Shown here piece by piece: positions 51,705-60,055 of a stretch of DNA of 64,000 nucleotides. The stretch spans positions 44,975 to 108,974 of the forward strand of contig CAKSST010000005.1 of assembly GCA_934489895.1 (NCBI GenBank), written 5' to 3'. This DNA is from an uncultured Eubacteriales bacterium (GTDB lineage: Bacteria > Bacillota > Clostridia > Oscillospirales > Acutalibacteraceae). A model generated the notes under the pieces. That model was not told where the DNA came from and ran no database searches. It was given only the letters and a program-made list of their open reading frames with translations. The position numbers were made by a program, and so were the translations under genes. Positions within the stretch are counted from its first letter, which is position 1. The number at the start of each line of letters is the position of its first letter.

Positions 51705-53075
51705 TTATGCTTCAAAGAAAGCTTCTCTGATAACTTCGCTTACCGAGGGATGCGGGAAAACAATCTCTTTTAAGTTGTTAAGACGCATTTCGGTTTCAAC
51801 CATTATTGCTGCACCGTAGATAATCTCAGATGCGTACTGTGTAATCATATGAACGCCGAGAATTCTGTGATGCTCTTTATCAATAATTACCTTGCAAATA
51901 CCGTCACCGTCAGGTGTTTCTGCAAGATAACGGCCGCTGAACTTCATCGTGAGGTTTACACACTCAAAGTTAAGACCCTTTGCTTTTGCAGACTGCTCGG
52001 TTTCACCTACACAGCCAACCTCGGGATTGGTATAAATAACGCTGGGGATAGCGTCGTAACGCATACGGTCTTTTTTACCGAGAATTGTGTTAACAGCAAC
52101 CTCACCCTCGCGGTATGCAGTATGTGCCAGCATTGATTTACCGTTTACGTCACCTGCGGCATAAAGGCCTGAAACGCTTGTGCGCATCTGCTCGTCTGTA
52201 ACAACTGCACCGCGCTCCATAACAGGATTAAGGTTTTCAAGGCCATAGCCCTGTGTTACTGCACGTCTGCCGATTGAGCAAAGCACCTTGTTTGCGGGGA
52301 ACTCAACAGGCTTGCCATCCGGATCCTCGGCGCAAACTACGCCGTCTTTAACCTCAGTAACCTTATAGCCGAGCTTGAACTCAATGCCTTTTTTAGCATA
52401 GTTGTTCATCAAAATCTTTGAAATATCGCTGTCAGTATTACCTGCAATATGGTCAAGCATTTCTACAACTGTAACCTTTGCACCTACAGAGTTATAGTAA
52501 GATGCCATTTCAAGACCGATAACACCGCCGCCTATAACAACAAGGTTTTCGGGGATTTCTCTGAGAGAAAGCACCTCACGGTTTGTCATAACAAAGCCGC
52601 TTTCAACACCCTCACGCAAGCCGGGGATACCGGGGATAACAGGAGCGGAGCCGGTTGCTAAAAGCAGGTTCTTACCGCAGTATTCCTTACCGTCAGCCTC
52701 TAAAACAAAGCCGTCCTTTGTTTTTGCTTTTATCATACCCTCAGCATTAACAACGGTAACCTTTCTCTTTTTCAACGCCATACCGATACCGGAAACAAGG
52801 GCTTTTACAACGCCTTCTTTACGGTCAATAACAGCATTCTGGTCAATAGAAGCATCTTTTACAGTGACACCGTAGTGTGATGCGTTTTTAGCATAATCAA
52901 AAACCTTTGCGCAATAAAGCAAAGCTTTTGAGGGTATGCAACCTTCGTTAAGGCAAACACCGCCGAGTGCGCGCTTTTCAATAACGCAGGTTTTGAGTCC
53001 GCCGTCAGCTGCGCGCTCTGCTGCATTGTAGCCGGCAGGACCGCCGCCCAATACAATAAGATCAAACATTTCCAT
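51705..53075 (-). CDS. lpd: Dihydrolipoamide dehydrogenase (E3)
   Basis: FAD enzyme of 456 residues that reoxidises dihydrolipoamide with NAD+. FAD motif GGGPAGYNAAERAADGG (10-26), redox cysteines in GGVCLNEGCIPSK (Cys41/Cys46), NAD motif VIGGGVIGLEMASYY near 175 and the C-terminal HPSVSE active-site block are all present. It has no fused lipoyl domain. Lies between E2 and E1 in one operon. Confidence 0.95.
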   Translation of the reverse strand: MEMFDLIVLGGGPAGYNAAERAADGGLKTCVIEKRALGGVCLNEGCIPSKALLYCAKVFDYAKNASHYGVTVKDASIDQNAVIDRKEGVVKALVSGIGMALKKRKVTVVNAEGMIKAKTKDGFVLEADGKEYCGKNLLLATGSAPVIPGIPGLREGVESGFVMTNREVLSLREIPENLVVIGGGVIGLEMASYYNSVGAKVTVVEMLDHIAGNTDSDISKILMNNYAKKGIEFKLGYKVTEVKDGVVCAEDPDGKPVEFPANKVLCSIGRRAVTQGYGLENLNPVMERGAVVTDEQMRTSVSGLYAAGDVNGKSMLAHTAYREGEVAVNTILGKKDRMRYDAIPSVIYTNPEVGCVGETEQSAKAKGLNFECVNLTMKFSGRYLAETPDGDGICKVIIDKEHHRILGVHMITQYASEIIYGAAIMVETEMRLNNLKEIVFPHPSVSEVIREAFFEA

Positions 53076-53088
53076 TATTAATTACTCC

Positions 53089-54342
53089 TTATTTGCAAAG
53101 CAGAACAGAAAAATTCTGCAGGCTGTTCTTAAGATCAACAAGGAAGCGTGATGCGGGAGCACCGTCAACTGCTCTGTGGTCGTATGTCAAGGACAGACCC
53201 ATTGCAGGATAGGTAGCAATGCCGTTTTCAGTTTCCTTTACGCGTGTTGTAATACCGTTAACACCCAAAATACCTGTCTGGGGAGGATTGATAACGGGAG
53301 TAAAGCTTTCAATGCCGAAAGATCCTAAGTTAGAAATTGTGAATGTGCCGCCCTTAAGCATATCGGGAGCAATATCACCCTTCTTGCAGGCTGCTGCAAG
53401 CGCTTTAGACTCTGCTGCAATCTCGTCAAGAGATTTCTTGTCAGCATTGAAAATGGTGGGAACCATAAGACCGCGGTCTGTATCAATAGCAACACCAAGG
53501 TTTACGCTGTGGAAATAACGGATATTGTCGTCGTCAATCATATTAGCATTCAAAGCCTTATGCTCGGGTTTTGCAAGCACACGTGAAACGGCATAAAGAA
53601 TAATGTCGTTAAGTGTTATGTTGCTAAGACCGAGTACCTCTGCATTAGCCTTGAGCTTTTTACGCAATGCCATAATTTCGGTAGCGTCAAAAGTAATGGT
53701 GTGTGTAAGCTGAGGAATTGTAGAAAGTGAAGTCTTCATAGATTTTGAAATTGCGCGGCGGATACCGCTGAACTTCTCGTCTGTGTACTCTGCAACGGGA
53801 GCAGCAGGTGCAACAGCAGCGGCAGCAGTAGCAGCAGGAGCAGCTGCAACGCCTTTATCTGCCAATGCGCGAACATCAGCCTCAACAATTCTGCCTTCTG
53901 CACCGGTAGGAGTGGCAAGAGATGCATCTATGCCTGTTTTGGCGGCCAAAGCACGCGCTCTGGGAGAAATTTTTATAAATCCGTCAGCGGATGCAGCGGG
54001 AGCAGCTTCTGCAGCAGGTGCAGCGGGAGCAGCTTCAACTGCGGGAGCCTCAGCAGGAGCTTCTTCAGTAACACCTGCGGGAGCAAATTCAGCAAAACTT
54101 TCTCCCTCTTCGCCGATAACGCAAACGTTTGTCATAACGGGAACATCATCACCCTCGCTGAAAAACTGTTCAAGGATGATGCCTCCAACCTCTGCGGGTT
54201 CATCAACAGTGGTCTTGTCAGTTTCATAGGTAAAAAGCACTTCGCCTGCTTCTACCCTTTCGCCTTTCTTCTTGTGCCATTCGGTCAAGATACAACTCTC
54301 AACCGAGATGCCTACGTTAGGCATCATAATTGGTGTTGCCAT
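53089..54342 (-). CDS. Dihydrolipoamide acyltransferase (E2)
   Basis: The 417 residues contain one lipoyl domain (ETDKTTV, modified Lys43). An Ala/Pro/Glu linker (about 95-125) follows, then a peripheral subunit-binding domain (ISPRARALAAKTGIDA). A second Ala-rich linker leads to the catalytic domain with the motif DHRAVDGAPASRF near 390. It transfers the acyl group from lipoate to CoA and forms the core of the complex. GGAGG precedes the ATG. Confidence 0.93.
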   Translation of the reverse strand: MATPIMMPNVGISVESCILTEWHKKKGERVEAGEVLFTYETDKTTVDEPAEVGGIILEQFFSEGDDVPVMTNVCVIGEEGESFAEFAPAGVTEEAPAEAPAVEAAPAAPAAEAAPAASADGFIKISPRARALAAKTGIDASLATPTGAEGRIVEADVRALADKGVAAAPAATAAAAVAPAAPVAEYTDEKFSGIRRAISKSMKTSLSTIPQLTHTITFDATEIMALRKKLKANAEVLGLSNITLNDIILYAVSRVLAKPEHKALNANMIDDDNIRYFHSVNLGVAIDTDRGLMVPTIFNADKKSLDEIAAESKALAAACKKGDIAPDMLKGGTFTISNLGSFGIESFTPVINPPQTGILGVNGITTRVKETENGIATYPAMGLSLTYDHRAVDGAPASRFLVDLKNSLQNFSVLLCK

Positions 54343-54380
54343 AATTTTTCCTCCTTAAAAGTTAAAAAACTTTTTATTTG

Positions 54381-55148
54381 TTATTCATATCTCACCGTAA
54401 CGCCATATTCTTGGGCCTTGCTCAGAATATGCTCATCAGGTTTGGTATCGGTAATAAGGATGTCAATACCATCCAGCCCTGCAAATGTAAAGGGCATTCT
54501 GTGATTAAATTTGCTTGAGTCAACCATTACTATTGTAAGGTTTGCTTTTTCAACAATAAGTTTTTTGAGCTCACACTCACTGTAGCTGCCGCAGGTAAAG
54601 CCGCTTTCAGCTGAAAAAGCCGATGCCACCATAAATGCAATATCAAAGTTATAATCCTTAACAAATTCAAGCGACTGCAATCCTGAAACTGAAGCGTTAT
54701 TTCGATTAAGCAAACCGCCTATAAGGTTAACAGTAGGTGCAGACTGCTTTGAAATTTCCAAAGCAACATGGGGGCTGCTGGTAACAATAAAAAGGTTCGT
54801 TCCGGGCAGTTTCTTTGCCAGTGACAGCGCTGTTGTTCCCGAATCAATAAATATTGAGCGGCGGGTTTCAACATAGTTAACGGCCATTGCGGCAATTTTT
54901 TCTTTTTCCGCGCTGTTTTGTAAAATGCGTTGCGCATAAATAGGCTCTGTATCCGCACTGCCAAAGCTTTTAACCGAGCGTATACCGCCCTTTATTTTTA
55001 CTGCTTCGCCTGTGCTTTCAAGATACTCTATATCCCTGCGCAATGTCATGCTTGAAACATCGGGAAATATCTGCTCAAGTTTCTTAAGCATAACCGTACC
55101 GTTTTTACGCAGCAATTCCAATATCTGCTCTCTGCGGTTTGAACTCAT
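54381..55148 (-). CDS. DeoR-family transcriptional regulator
   Basis: ATG 55148 follows AGAGGTG; the frame upstream is promoter and leader sequence. The 255 residues have the DeoR HTH (VMLKKLEQIFPDVSSMTLRRDIEYLESTG) and a sugar-phosphate isomerase-like sensor domain (SIFIDSGTTALSLAKKL, VASAFSAESGFTCGSYSECELKKLI). Regulators of this family respond to phosphorylated sugars. It lies between the sugar enzymes and the dehydrogenase genes, reading with the latter, and probably controls both (inference). It has its own consensus promoter. Confidence 0.92.
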   Translation of the reverse strand: MSSNRREQILELLRKNGTVMLKKLEQIFPDVSSMTLRRDIEYLESTGEAVKIKGGIRSVKSFGSADTEPIYAQRILQNSAEKEKIAAMAVNYVETRRSIFIDSGTTALSLAKKLPGTNLFIVTSSPHVALEISKQSAPTVNLIGGLLNRNNASVSGLQSLEFVKDYNFDIAFMVASAFSAESGFTCGSYSECELKKLIVEKANLTIVMVDSSKFNHRMPFTFAGLDGIDILITDTKPDEHILSKAQEYGVTVRYE

Positions 55149-55206
55149 TTCCCACACCTCTTTTTGCAAAATGTTAATTTTTGTGAAAAAATAACAATTC
55201 GTGTTA

Positions 55207-55235
55207 ATTATACTCTTATCGGCATAATATGTCAA
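55207..55235 (-). promoter_or_regulatory. Consensus sigma-A promoter of the deoR-E2-E3-E1-lplA block
   Basis: Minus strand TTGACA (55235-55230), 17-nt spacer, TATAAT (55212-55207): a perfect match. No clear terminator lies between deoR and E2, so the whole block may be one transcript. Confidence 0.85.
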
Positions 55236-55262
55236 GGGCTTAAGGTTATATTTTTGCAATAA

Positions 55263-55312
55263 AAAAAGCGTTTACGGCTACTCAAAAAATCTGTGTAGCT
55301 GTAAACGCTTTT
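55263..55312 (-). terminator. Terminator after the sugar-enzyme operon
   Basis: AAAGCGTTTACAGCTAC and GTAGCCGTAAACGCTTT form a long stem (one wobble pair) with a T-run on the minus strand. Separates the aldolase-PHP-dehydrogenase genes from deoR. Confidence 0.8.
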
Positions 55313-55326
55313 AATATTACGCTTAA

Positions 55327-56592
55327 CTAGATATTTTTTGCATTTGCAAGCAGATATTTTTCTGCTTCAAGGTTCCACAGGCCGTTATGCGCTTTAATAA
55401 TCTTATCAAGCTCAGCAAACAAAGGATCGGTCTTACCTTTTTCCTCAAAATCTGCAATAGCAGTAAGGGGCATTGAAATGTGTGTATAAACAAGCTTTTT
55501 GCCTCCCGGGATTTTGGGGAGATTAAGGGTTGTGTCAACAACACTGTCAAGACCGCCAACATGTGTAATCATTGCGGAGGGGTTAAGCAGACCTTTTGAC
55601 ATCATATCCAATGCTTCAATAAGGTCATCGGTATTACCGCCGCTGTTACCTGCAACATGAGCTGCCATATAGTGAATGTTGTAGAAGTTGAATGTTGCTG
55701 AGAAGTTTGGGTCTGAAGGACCTGCAAAGAAATTAAGGCAGGAATCATATCCCATAATAGCAACACCCTGCTCAACAACAGGAGCAACAGGAGCATAAAC
55801 ATAAACATCGTCATAACCTGTGCCTCCGGAAATCTCACGCAGAGTTGCAACAGGGTCTTCGCAGTTCTTGGTATTTACATAAACAAGCTCAACGCCGTTT
55901 TTCTTTGCTTCTTCGACAGTGTAAATTGAAGCTGCGCGCTCAAGACGTGCATCGTCAATATCTGTTACAACAAGCAAGGAAGGCTTGCGGTCACAGTGGA
56001 TAGCATAGTCGATAGCGCCAAGACCCATAGGACCAACGCCCGCAAGCAGAGCCATTTTTCCGCCCTCAACAATACCCATTGTGTGAACATAGCTGCCTGC
56101 ACAGGTGTGATAGTTAACATGAAAACCGCCTACAATACAGCTTACAGGCTCAGCCAAAGAGCCAAGATAGAATGCCTCTCCGCTGTAATCGATAAGACAG
56201 TTTCTTTCCATAGCGATAGCGGGGATTATAACGTAGGTTGCGTCGCCGCCGATATACTGAAAAGAGTAACCGGGAGCAGCATAAATGTTTTTGGGGTCGT
56301 TGAATGCTGTCTGCATTGAGAATTTCTGACCAACCTTATATTTACCCTGCCATTTTGCACCGATTTCAATAATCTCGCCGCAGAACTCATGTCCTGTGAT
56401 AACGGGATTTTCTGCAATGTCAGCAGGAACACGCTTGTGAGCAGAGCCCTGAATTGCAGCCTTGTAGGTTGACATACAAATGCTGTCGGAAACTATTTTT
56501 GCAAGAATTTCGTCGTCTTTGATTGCGGGAAGTTCAAACTCTTCAAGGCGCATATCGTTAACGCCATAAAGTCTAACTGCTTTTGTTTTCAT
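55327..56592 (-). CDS. Zinc-dependent sugar (L-sorbose-1-phosphate-like) reductase
   Basis: The 421 residues form a medium-chain zinc alcohol dehydrogenase of the sorbose-1-phosphate reductase (SorE) type. The N-terminus MKTKAVRLYGVNDMRLEEFELPAIKDDEILAKIV and CMSTYKAAIQG are typical. GHEFCGEI near 68 holds the catalytic zinc ligands and ALLAGVGPMGLGAIDYA near 190 is the NAD loop. It would oxidise or reduce a ketose or polyol phosphate. The gene starts 4 bp after the PHP gene, whose stop region carries its ribosome binding site. Confidence 0.85.
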   Translation of the reverse strand: MKTKAVRLYGVNDMRLEEFELPAIKDDEILAKIVSDSICMSTYKAAIQGSAHKRVPADIAENPVITGHEFCGEIIEIGAKWQGKYKVGQKFSMQTAFNDPKNIYAAPGYSFQYIGGDATYVIIPAIAMERNCLIDYSGEAFYLGSLAEPVSCIVGGFHVNYHTCAGSYVHTMGIVEGGKMALLAGVGPMGLGAIDYAIHCDRKPSLLVVTDIDDARLERAASIYTVEEAKKNGVELVYVNTKNCEDPVATLREISGGTGYDDVYVYAPVAPVVEQGVAIMGYDSCLNFFAGPSDPNFSATFNFYNIHYMAAHVAGNSGGNTDDLIEALDMMSKGLLNPSAMITHVGGLDSVVDTTLNLPKIPGGKKLVYTHISMPLTAIADFEEKGKTDPLFAELDKIIKAHNGLWNLEAEKYLLANAKNI

Positions 56593-56596
56593 AATA

Positions 56597-57871
56597 TTAT
56601 ATACCCTTTCCTATCTCTGCGTATTTATTTACCCTTTCATTCATATCAGGGTAGTTTTTACATGTTGTGTCTGAGAACATACCGCTCTCAATATCGTTTG
56701 TACCGGATATTTCGTGACCTATAAGCGCCCAAGTTGCTGTTACAAGATGTTTAAAGGGTTCGGATGCAACCTTATCATTCTTAAAGGACTGACGGGGAGA
56801 GTTAATATCCTCACCGCTTATTTGGAACAAGCCGTGGTTGCGGCAAAGCGCCATTACTCTCTCAAGTTGAGGCAATGTGTTGCGGCTTGGCATATATGTG
56901 ATGGCATTAAAGCCAATTTCCTTAACATAATCAATCAGCTCATCAAGATAATCGTCCTCAAACTTTTGAGTCTTTTTATCACCTGTTACCGAGTCGCCAA
57001 CGTCGCCAAGGTAAGCATAAGCAGACACAGCACCCGCTTTACGGCAAACCTCAATATAATCAGCAACATCCGCGCATTCGTCTGTTGCGGGAATATAGAA
57101 CTTTTCTACAAGGTCACTCTTCAGAATGCCAAGCAGGTCATAAGCGTAATATGGATACTCGGTATCCTCAAGCATTTTGCGTTGTTTTTCCGAAAGCTTA
57201 ATTCCAAAGCCGTTTTCAACAAAATCAGCCGTTGCCTTGCCCTGACCGAAACGCTCAATAATTTTGTGCGCCACAGCAAAAAGCAGGTGCCTTTCCGTAA
57301 CGCTGCCGCCCTCATGATTATTTGAAAGAGGTGCAACATCTTTATCAAAGTCGATACAGATATCGCCCTTTGCAAGCAATGCGTTAAGATTATCAACCAT
57401 CTTGCGATTACGTATATTACGTTTTTCACGCAAGGGGCTTATAAAGCTTTCAATAATAGGTAATGACTGGTGCGGGATACCATGAATGGTGCAGTAAGCT
57501 ACGCCATCCTGGTCGGGATTGTTAAGTCTGCGGTCTTCAAACTTTCTAACTTTTACGCGGCACTCCATACCTATTGTGGTAGCAATACCCAATATCTTAC
57601 CCGCCTCAACAAACTCAAGGCAGCCCGAAACGCTGTCGTGGTCCATAATACCAGCTGTGGTAAGACCGTTAAGCCACGCAAGGTATGCCGCCTTTGTAGG
57701 AGAATAGGGCGAGAAAGAGTATGTAGTGTGAATGTGGTTGTTAACGTTACCGCAAGAAACGGGCATTTCAAGCTCGCCTGCGTCATACATTCCCTTTAAT
57801 TCGCTTAATGCTTCCAAGCGCTCTTGTGCGGTGGGGGCATTAAGCTTTTCAATATGAATATCAGACCTCAT
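56597..57871 (-). CDS. PHP-domain metal-dependent hydrolase
   Basis: The 424 residues carry a PHP domain: NNHIHTTYSFSPYSPTKAAYLAWLNGL near 46 and IMDHDSVSG near 75 are motifs I and II, with metal-binding His and Asp. An acidic TIGMECRV and a late GEDINSPRQSF continue the metal site. PHP proteins usually cleave phosphoester bonds; whether this one is a sugar phosphatase is inferred from its neighbours. GGAGGGG precedes the start, 11 bp from the aldolase/dehydrogenase gene. Confidence 0.82.
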   Translation of the reverse strand: MRSDIHIEKLNAPTAQERLEALSELKGMYDAGELEMPVSCGNVNNHIHTTYSFSPYSPTKAAYLAWLNGLTTAGIMDHDSVSGCLEFVEAGKILGIATTIGMECRVKVRKFEDRRLNNPDQDGVAYCTIHGIPHQSLPIIESFISPLREKRNIRNRKMVDNLNALLAKGDICIDFDKDVAPLSNNHEGGSVTERHLLFAVAHKIIERFGQGKATADFVENGFGIKLSEKQRKMLEDTEYPYYAYDLLGILKSDLVEKFYIPATDECADVADYIEVCRKAGAVSAYAYLGDVGDSVTGDKKTQKFEDDYLDELIDYVKEIGFNAITYMPSRNTLPQLERVMALCRNHGLFQISGEDINSPRQSFKNDKVASEPFKHLVTATWALIGHEISGTNDIESGMFSDTTCKNYPDMNERVNKYAEIGKGI

Positions 57872-57882
57872 TTTCCCCTCCG

Positions 57883-59853
57883 TTATTTAAGCATTTCCTG
57901 TCCGCCGGTTACAGGGATAGCCTGACCGGTTTCATATTCCTGCTCAATAATATACATAATAGCGCGTGCAACGTCAGGCTCGCGGCAGCCGCGGTTCATC
58001 GGAACCTTAGACTCATAGAAGCGTCTTACGTCTGATACTGTTTTAGCGCCGGGGACTTTGCCTGCATTAAGATACTGAATAAATAAGCCTTTTTCCGGGT
58101 CAGACCACAAAGGACCGTCAAGCAGGTTACCGGGGCAAACTGCGTTAACCTTAATATTAAAGGGAACAAGCTCCAAAGCAAAGGACTGTGTAAGACCAAT
58201 CCCCCCGAACTTACTGCCCGAATAAGCAAAGTTTTTGTTTGAACCTGAAAGACCTGATTTTGAGTTGATTGTAATAATATCCATCATATAATCAGGTGCA
58301 AAACGGTTTTGTATTTTCATTACGCGGGAAGCATATTTGGTGCAAAGGAAATAGCCCGTATAGTTAATTGCGGTTACAAGCTCAAATGTTGACTTTGTCA
58401 TTTCCTCTAAGCTGCCAGCCTTTGCGATACCTGCGTTGCTTACAAATACATCACAGCCGCCGAAAGCAAGAACTGTTTCACGCATCATAGCCTTAACAGA
58501 TTCCTCATCGGAAACGTTTGCTTTTACAGCAATAGCTGTACCTGCACCGTATTTTTCATTAAGCTCTTCTGCGCAAGCCTGCGCGCCGTCAATATTCAAG
58601 TCAGCAATAACAAGGTAAGCGCCCTGCTCTGCCATTGCAGTAGCAATACCCTTACCAAAGCCTTGTGCACTGCCTGTTACAACAGAAACCTTGCCCTCTA
58701 GACGCTTTGCAGCACCTGCAGCAAGAGAAACTTTTGAACGGTAACTTTCGGTTTCCCAGTTAACAATAAAATCAATAAGTTCATCAGTCATGGGCAATGG
58801 GCCGCCAAAGGACTCTGAATAAACAGCAATTTTTACAGCGTCAAGAGCAACGCTCTTAACAATGTTTGCTTCCTTAACAGATGCGCCGCAAATAAACAGG
58901 CCCAGCTTTTCAACCGCAACTACCTTGGGCTTATACCCGTTAGCAGCAACAAAAGCATCATATTTTTCTTTTAATACATTGTACTGCTCTTCTATATCAT
59001 CACAAGCAGGAACGAACAGCCAGAAAGCTTTGCAGTAAACAATATGGTCAGGCGAGAAGGGCTTTTTCAGGGGCGCAAAAGCTTCCTCGCTTGCAACAAA
59101 GTCGCATACCTGACTGTTTGCTTCAAATAATACTGTTGAAGGCTTGCTGCCGTCAAACAGCGCACGTATTGCAGGAGCAATAGCTGCTGCTTTGTCTGCA
59201 TCAAATTCGCAAACACTGAAATCGGGAGTTTTTATAAGCTTGCTCTCCAAGGTCTTCATAACCTTTTCGGCAATAGTGTCAATCTCTTCAGTAGTGTCCG
59301 CCGCAATGAATATACCATGATTCTGTAAGAACAAAAGGTTTGCACATTTGCCGTTTTTAGCTTTGTAAGCATCCAAAGCATCTTTACAAATGCTTGCAAG
59401 CACATAGCCGGGTCTTGTAATGCCAACCCATACGGCCTCATCACCAAAAAGCTCACGGCATACAGCCTCACCGTTCTTACCGCAGGTAAGACCGTTTACA
59501 AGTGCGGGATGAACATGCAGAACAAATTTGTACTCAAAAAGATTGTGTAAGGGTGTTTCAACGCTGGGGCGTTTTGAAAGCTGTGATAAATGACGTGCAG
59601 CCATCATATTTTCTAAAGCAAGACGCTCGCGCTCTTTATCGTCAGCGGGGTATTCCTTGTCCATCATATCGTAAATACCGGCACGCTCCATAATAACAAA
59701 ATCTTCAGGCTTAATCGTAGCCAATGATGTACCGGAGCCTTTTACATATAAATAAGTATCGTCCTTGTAGGACGTGTTGCCTCCGCCTGCTAAAACATAG
59801 TCGGGATTGCTTCCGTACTTGTTAGACATAGCGGAAAGTTTGTTAAGTCCCAT
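57883..59853 (-). CDS. Bifunctional class II aldolase / short-chain dehydrogenase
   Basis: The 656-residue protein joins an N-terminal class II aldolase/adducin domain (about 1-240) to a C-terminal short-chain dehydrogenase (about 395-656). The aldolase part has GGGNTSYK, the metal residues in LHVHPALVN and a QNHGIF loop. The dehydrogenase has VTGSAQGFGKG for NAD(P) and the catalytic NSKSG...YSGSKFG. This design matches RhaD/RhaEW-like fusions that split a ketose-1-phosphate and process the aldehyde. It heads the operon with the PHP and SorE-like genes. Natural substrate unknown. Confidence 0.87.
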   Translation of the reverse strand: MGLNKLSAMSNKYGSNPDYVLAGGGNTSYKDDTYLYVKGSGTSLATIKPEDFVIMERAGIYDMMDKEYPADDKERERLALENMMAARHLSQLSKRPSVETPLHNLFEYKFVLHVHPALVNGLTCGKNGEAVCRELFGDEAVWVGITRPGYVLASICKDALDAYKAKNGKCANLLFLQNHGIFIAADTTEEIDTIAEKVMKTLESKLIKTPDFSVCEFDADKAAAIAPAIRALFDGSKPSTVLFEANSQVCDFVASEEAFAPLKKPFSPDHIVYCKAFWLFVPACDDIEEQYNVLKEKYDAFVAANGYKPKVVAVEKLGLFICGASVKEANIVKSVALDAVKIAVYSESFGGPLPMTDELIDFIVNWETESYRSKVSLAAGAAKRLEGKVSVVTGSAQGFGKGIATAMAEQGAYLVIADLNIDGAQACAEELNEKYGAGTAIAVKANVSDEESVKAMMRETVLAFGGCDVFVSNAGIAKAGSLEEMTKSTFELVTAINYTGYFLCTKYASRVMKIQNRFAPDYMMDIITINSKSGLSGSNKNFAYSGSKFGGIGLTQSFALELVPFNIKVNAVCPGNLLDGPLWSDPEKGLFIQYLNAGKVPGAKTVSDVRRFYESKVPMNRGCREPDVARAIMYIIEQEYETGQAIPVTGGQEMLK

Positions 59854-59889
59854 TTGTTATACCTCCAAAAAGCATAATATTACTTGTAT

Positions 59890-59918
59890 ATAATATCACA
59901 CAGCAATAAATAAGTAAA
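59890..59918 (-). promoter_or_regulatory. Sigma-A promoter of the sugar-enzyme operon
   Basis: Minus strand TTTACT (59918-59913), 17-nt spacer, TATTAT (59895-59890), about 35 nt ahead of the aldolase/dehydrogenase start. Confidence 0.6.
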
Positions 59919-60055
59919 CTGCAAAATAATGTTTTTTTACATAATTTTTTCTTTTTTAACATAAAAGTCAACAAACACTTGACAAATCTGTTATAATATT
60001 ATGGCCAAATTTAAAATGAGTTATTATTGTTTAGATTTATTATAGGAGTTTTATT

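Noticed and set aside
59977..60005. TTGACA and TATAAT before the LtaS-like gene
   Set aside because: The two hexamers are only 7 nt apart, so they cannot form one sigma-A promoter. The true promoter was not located.
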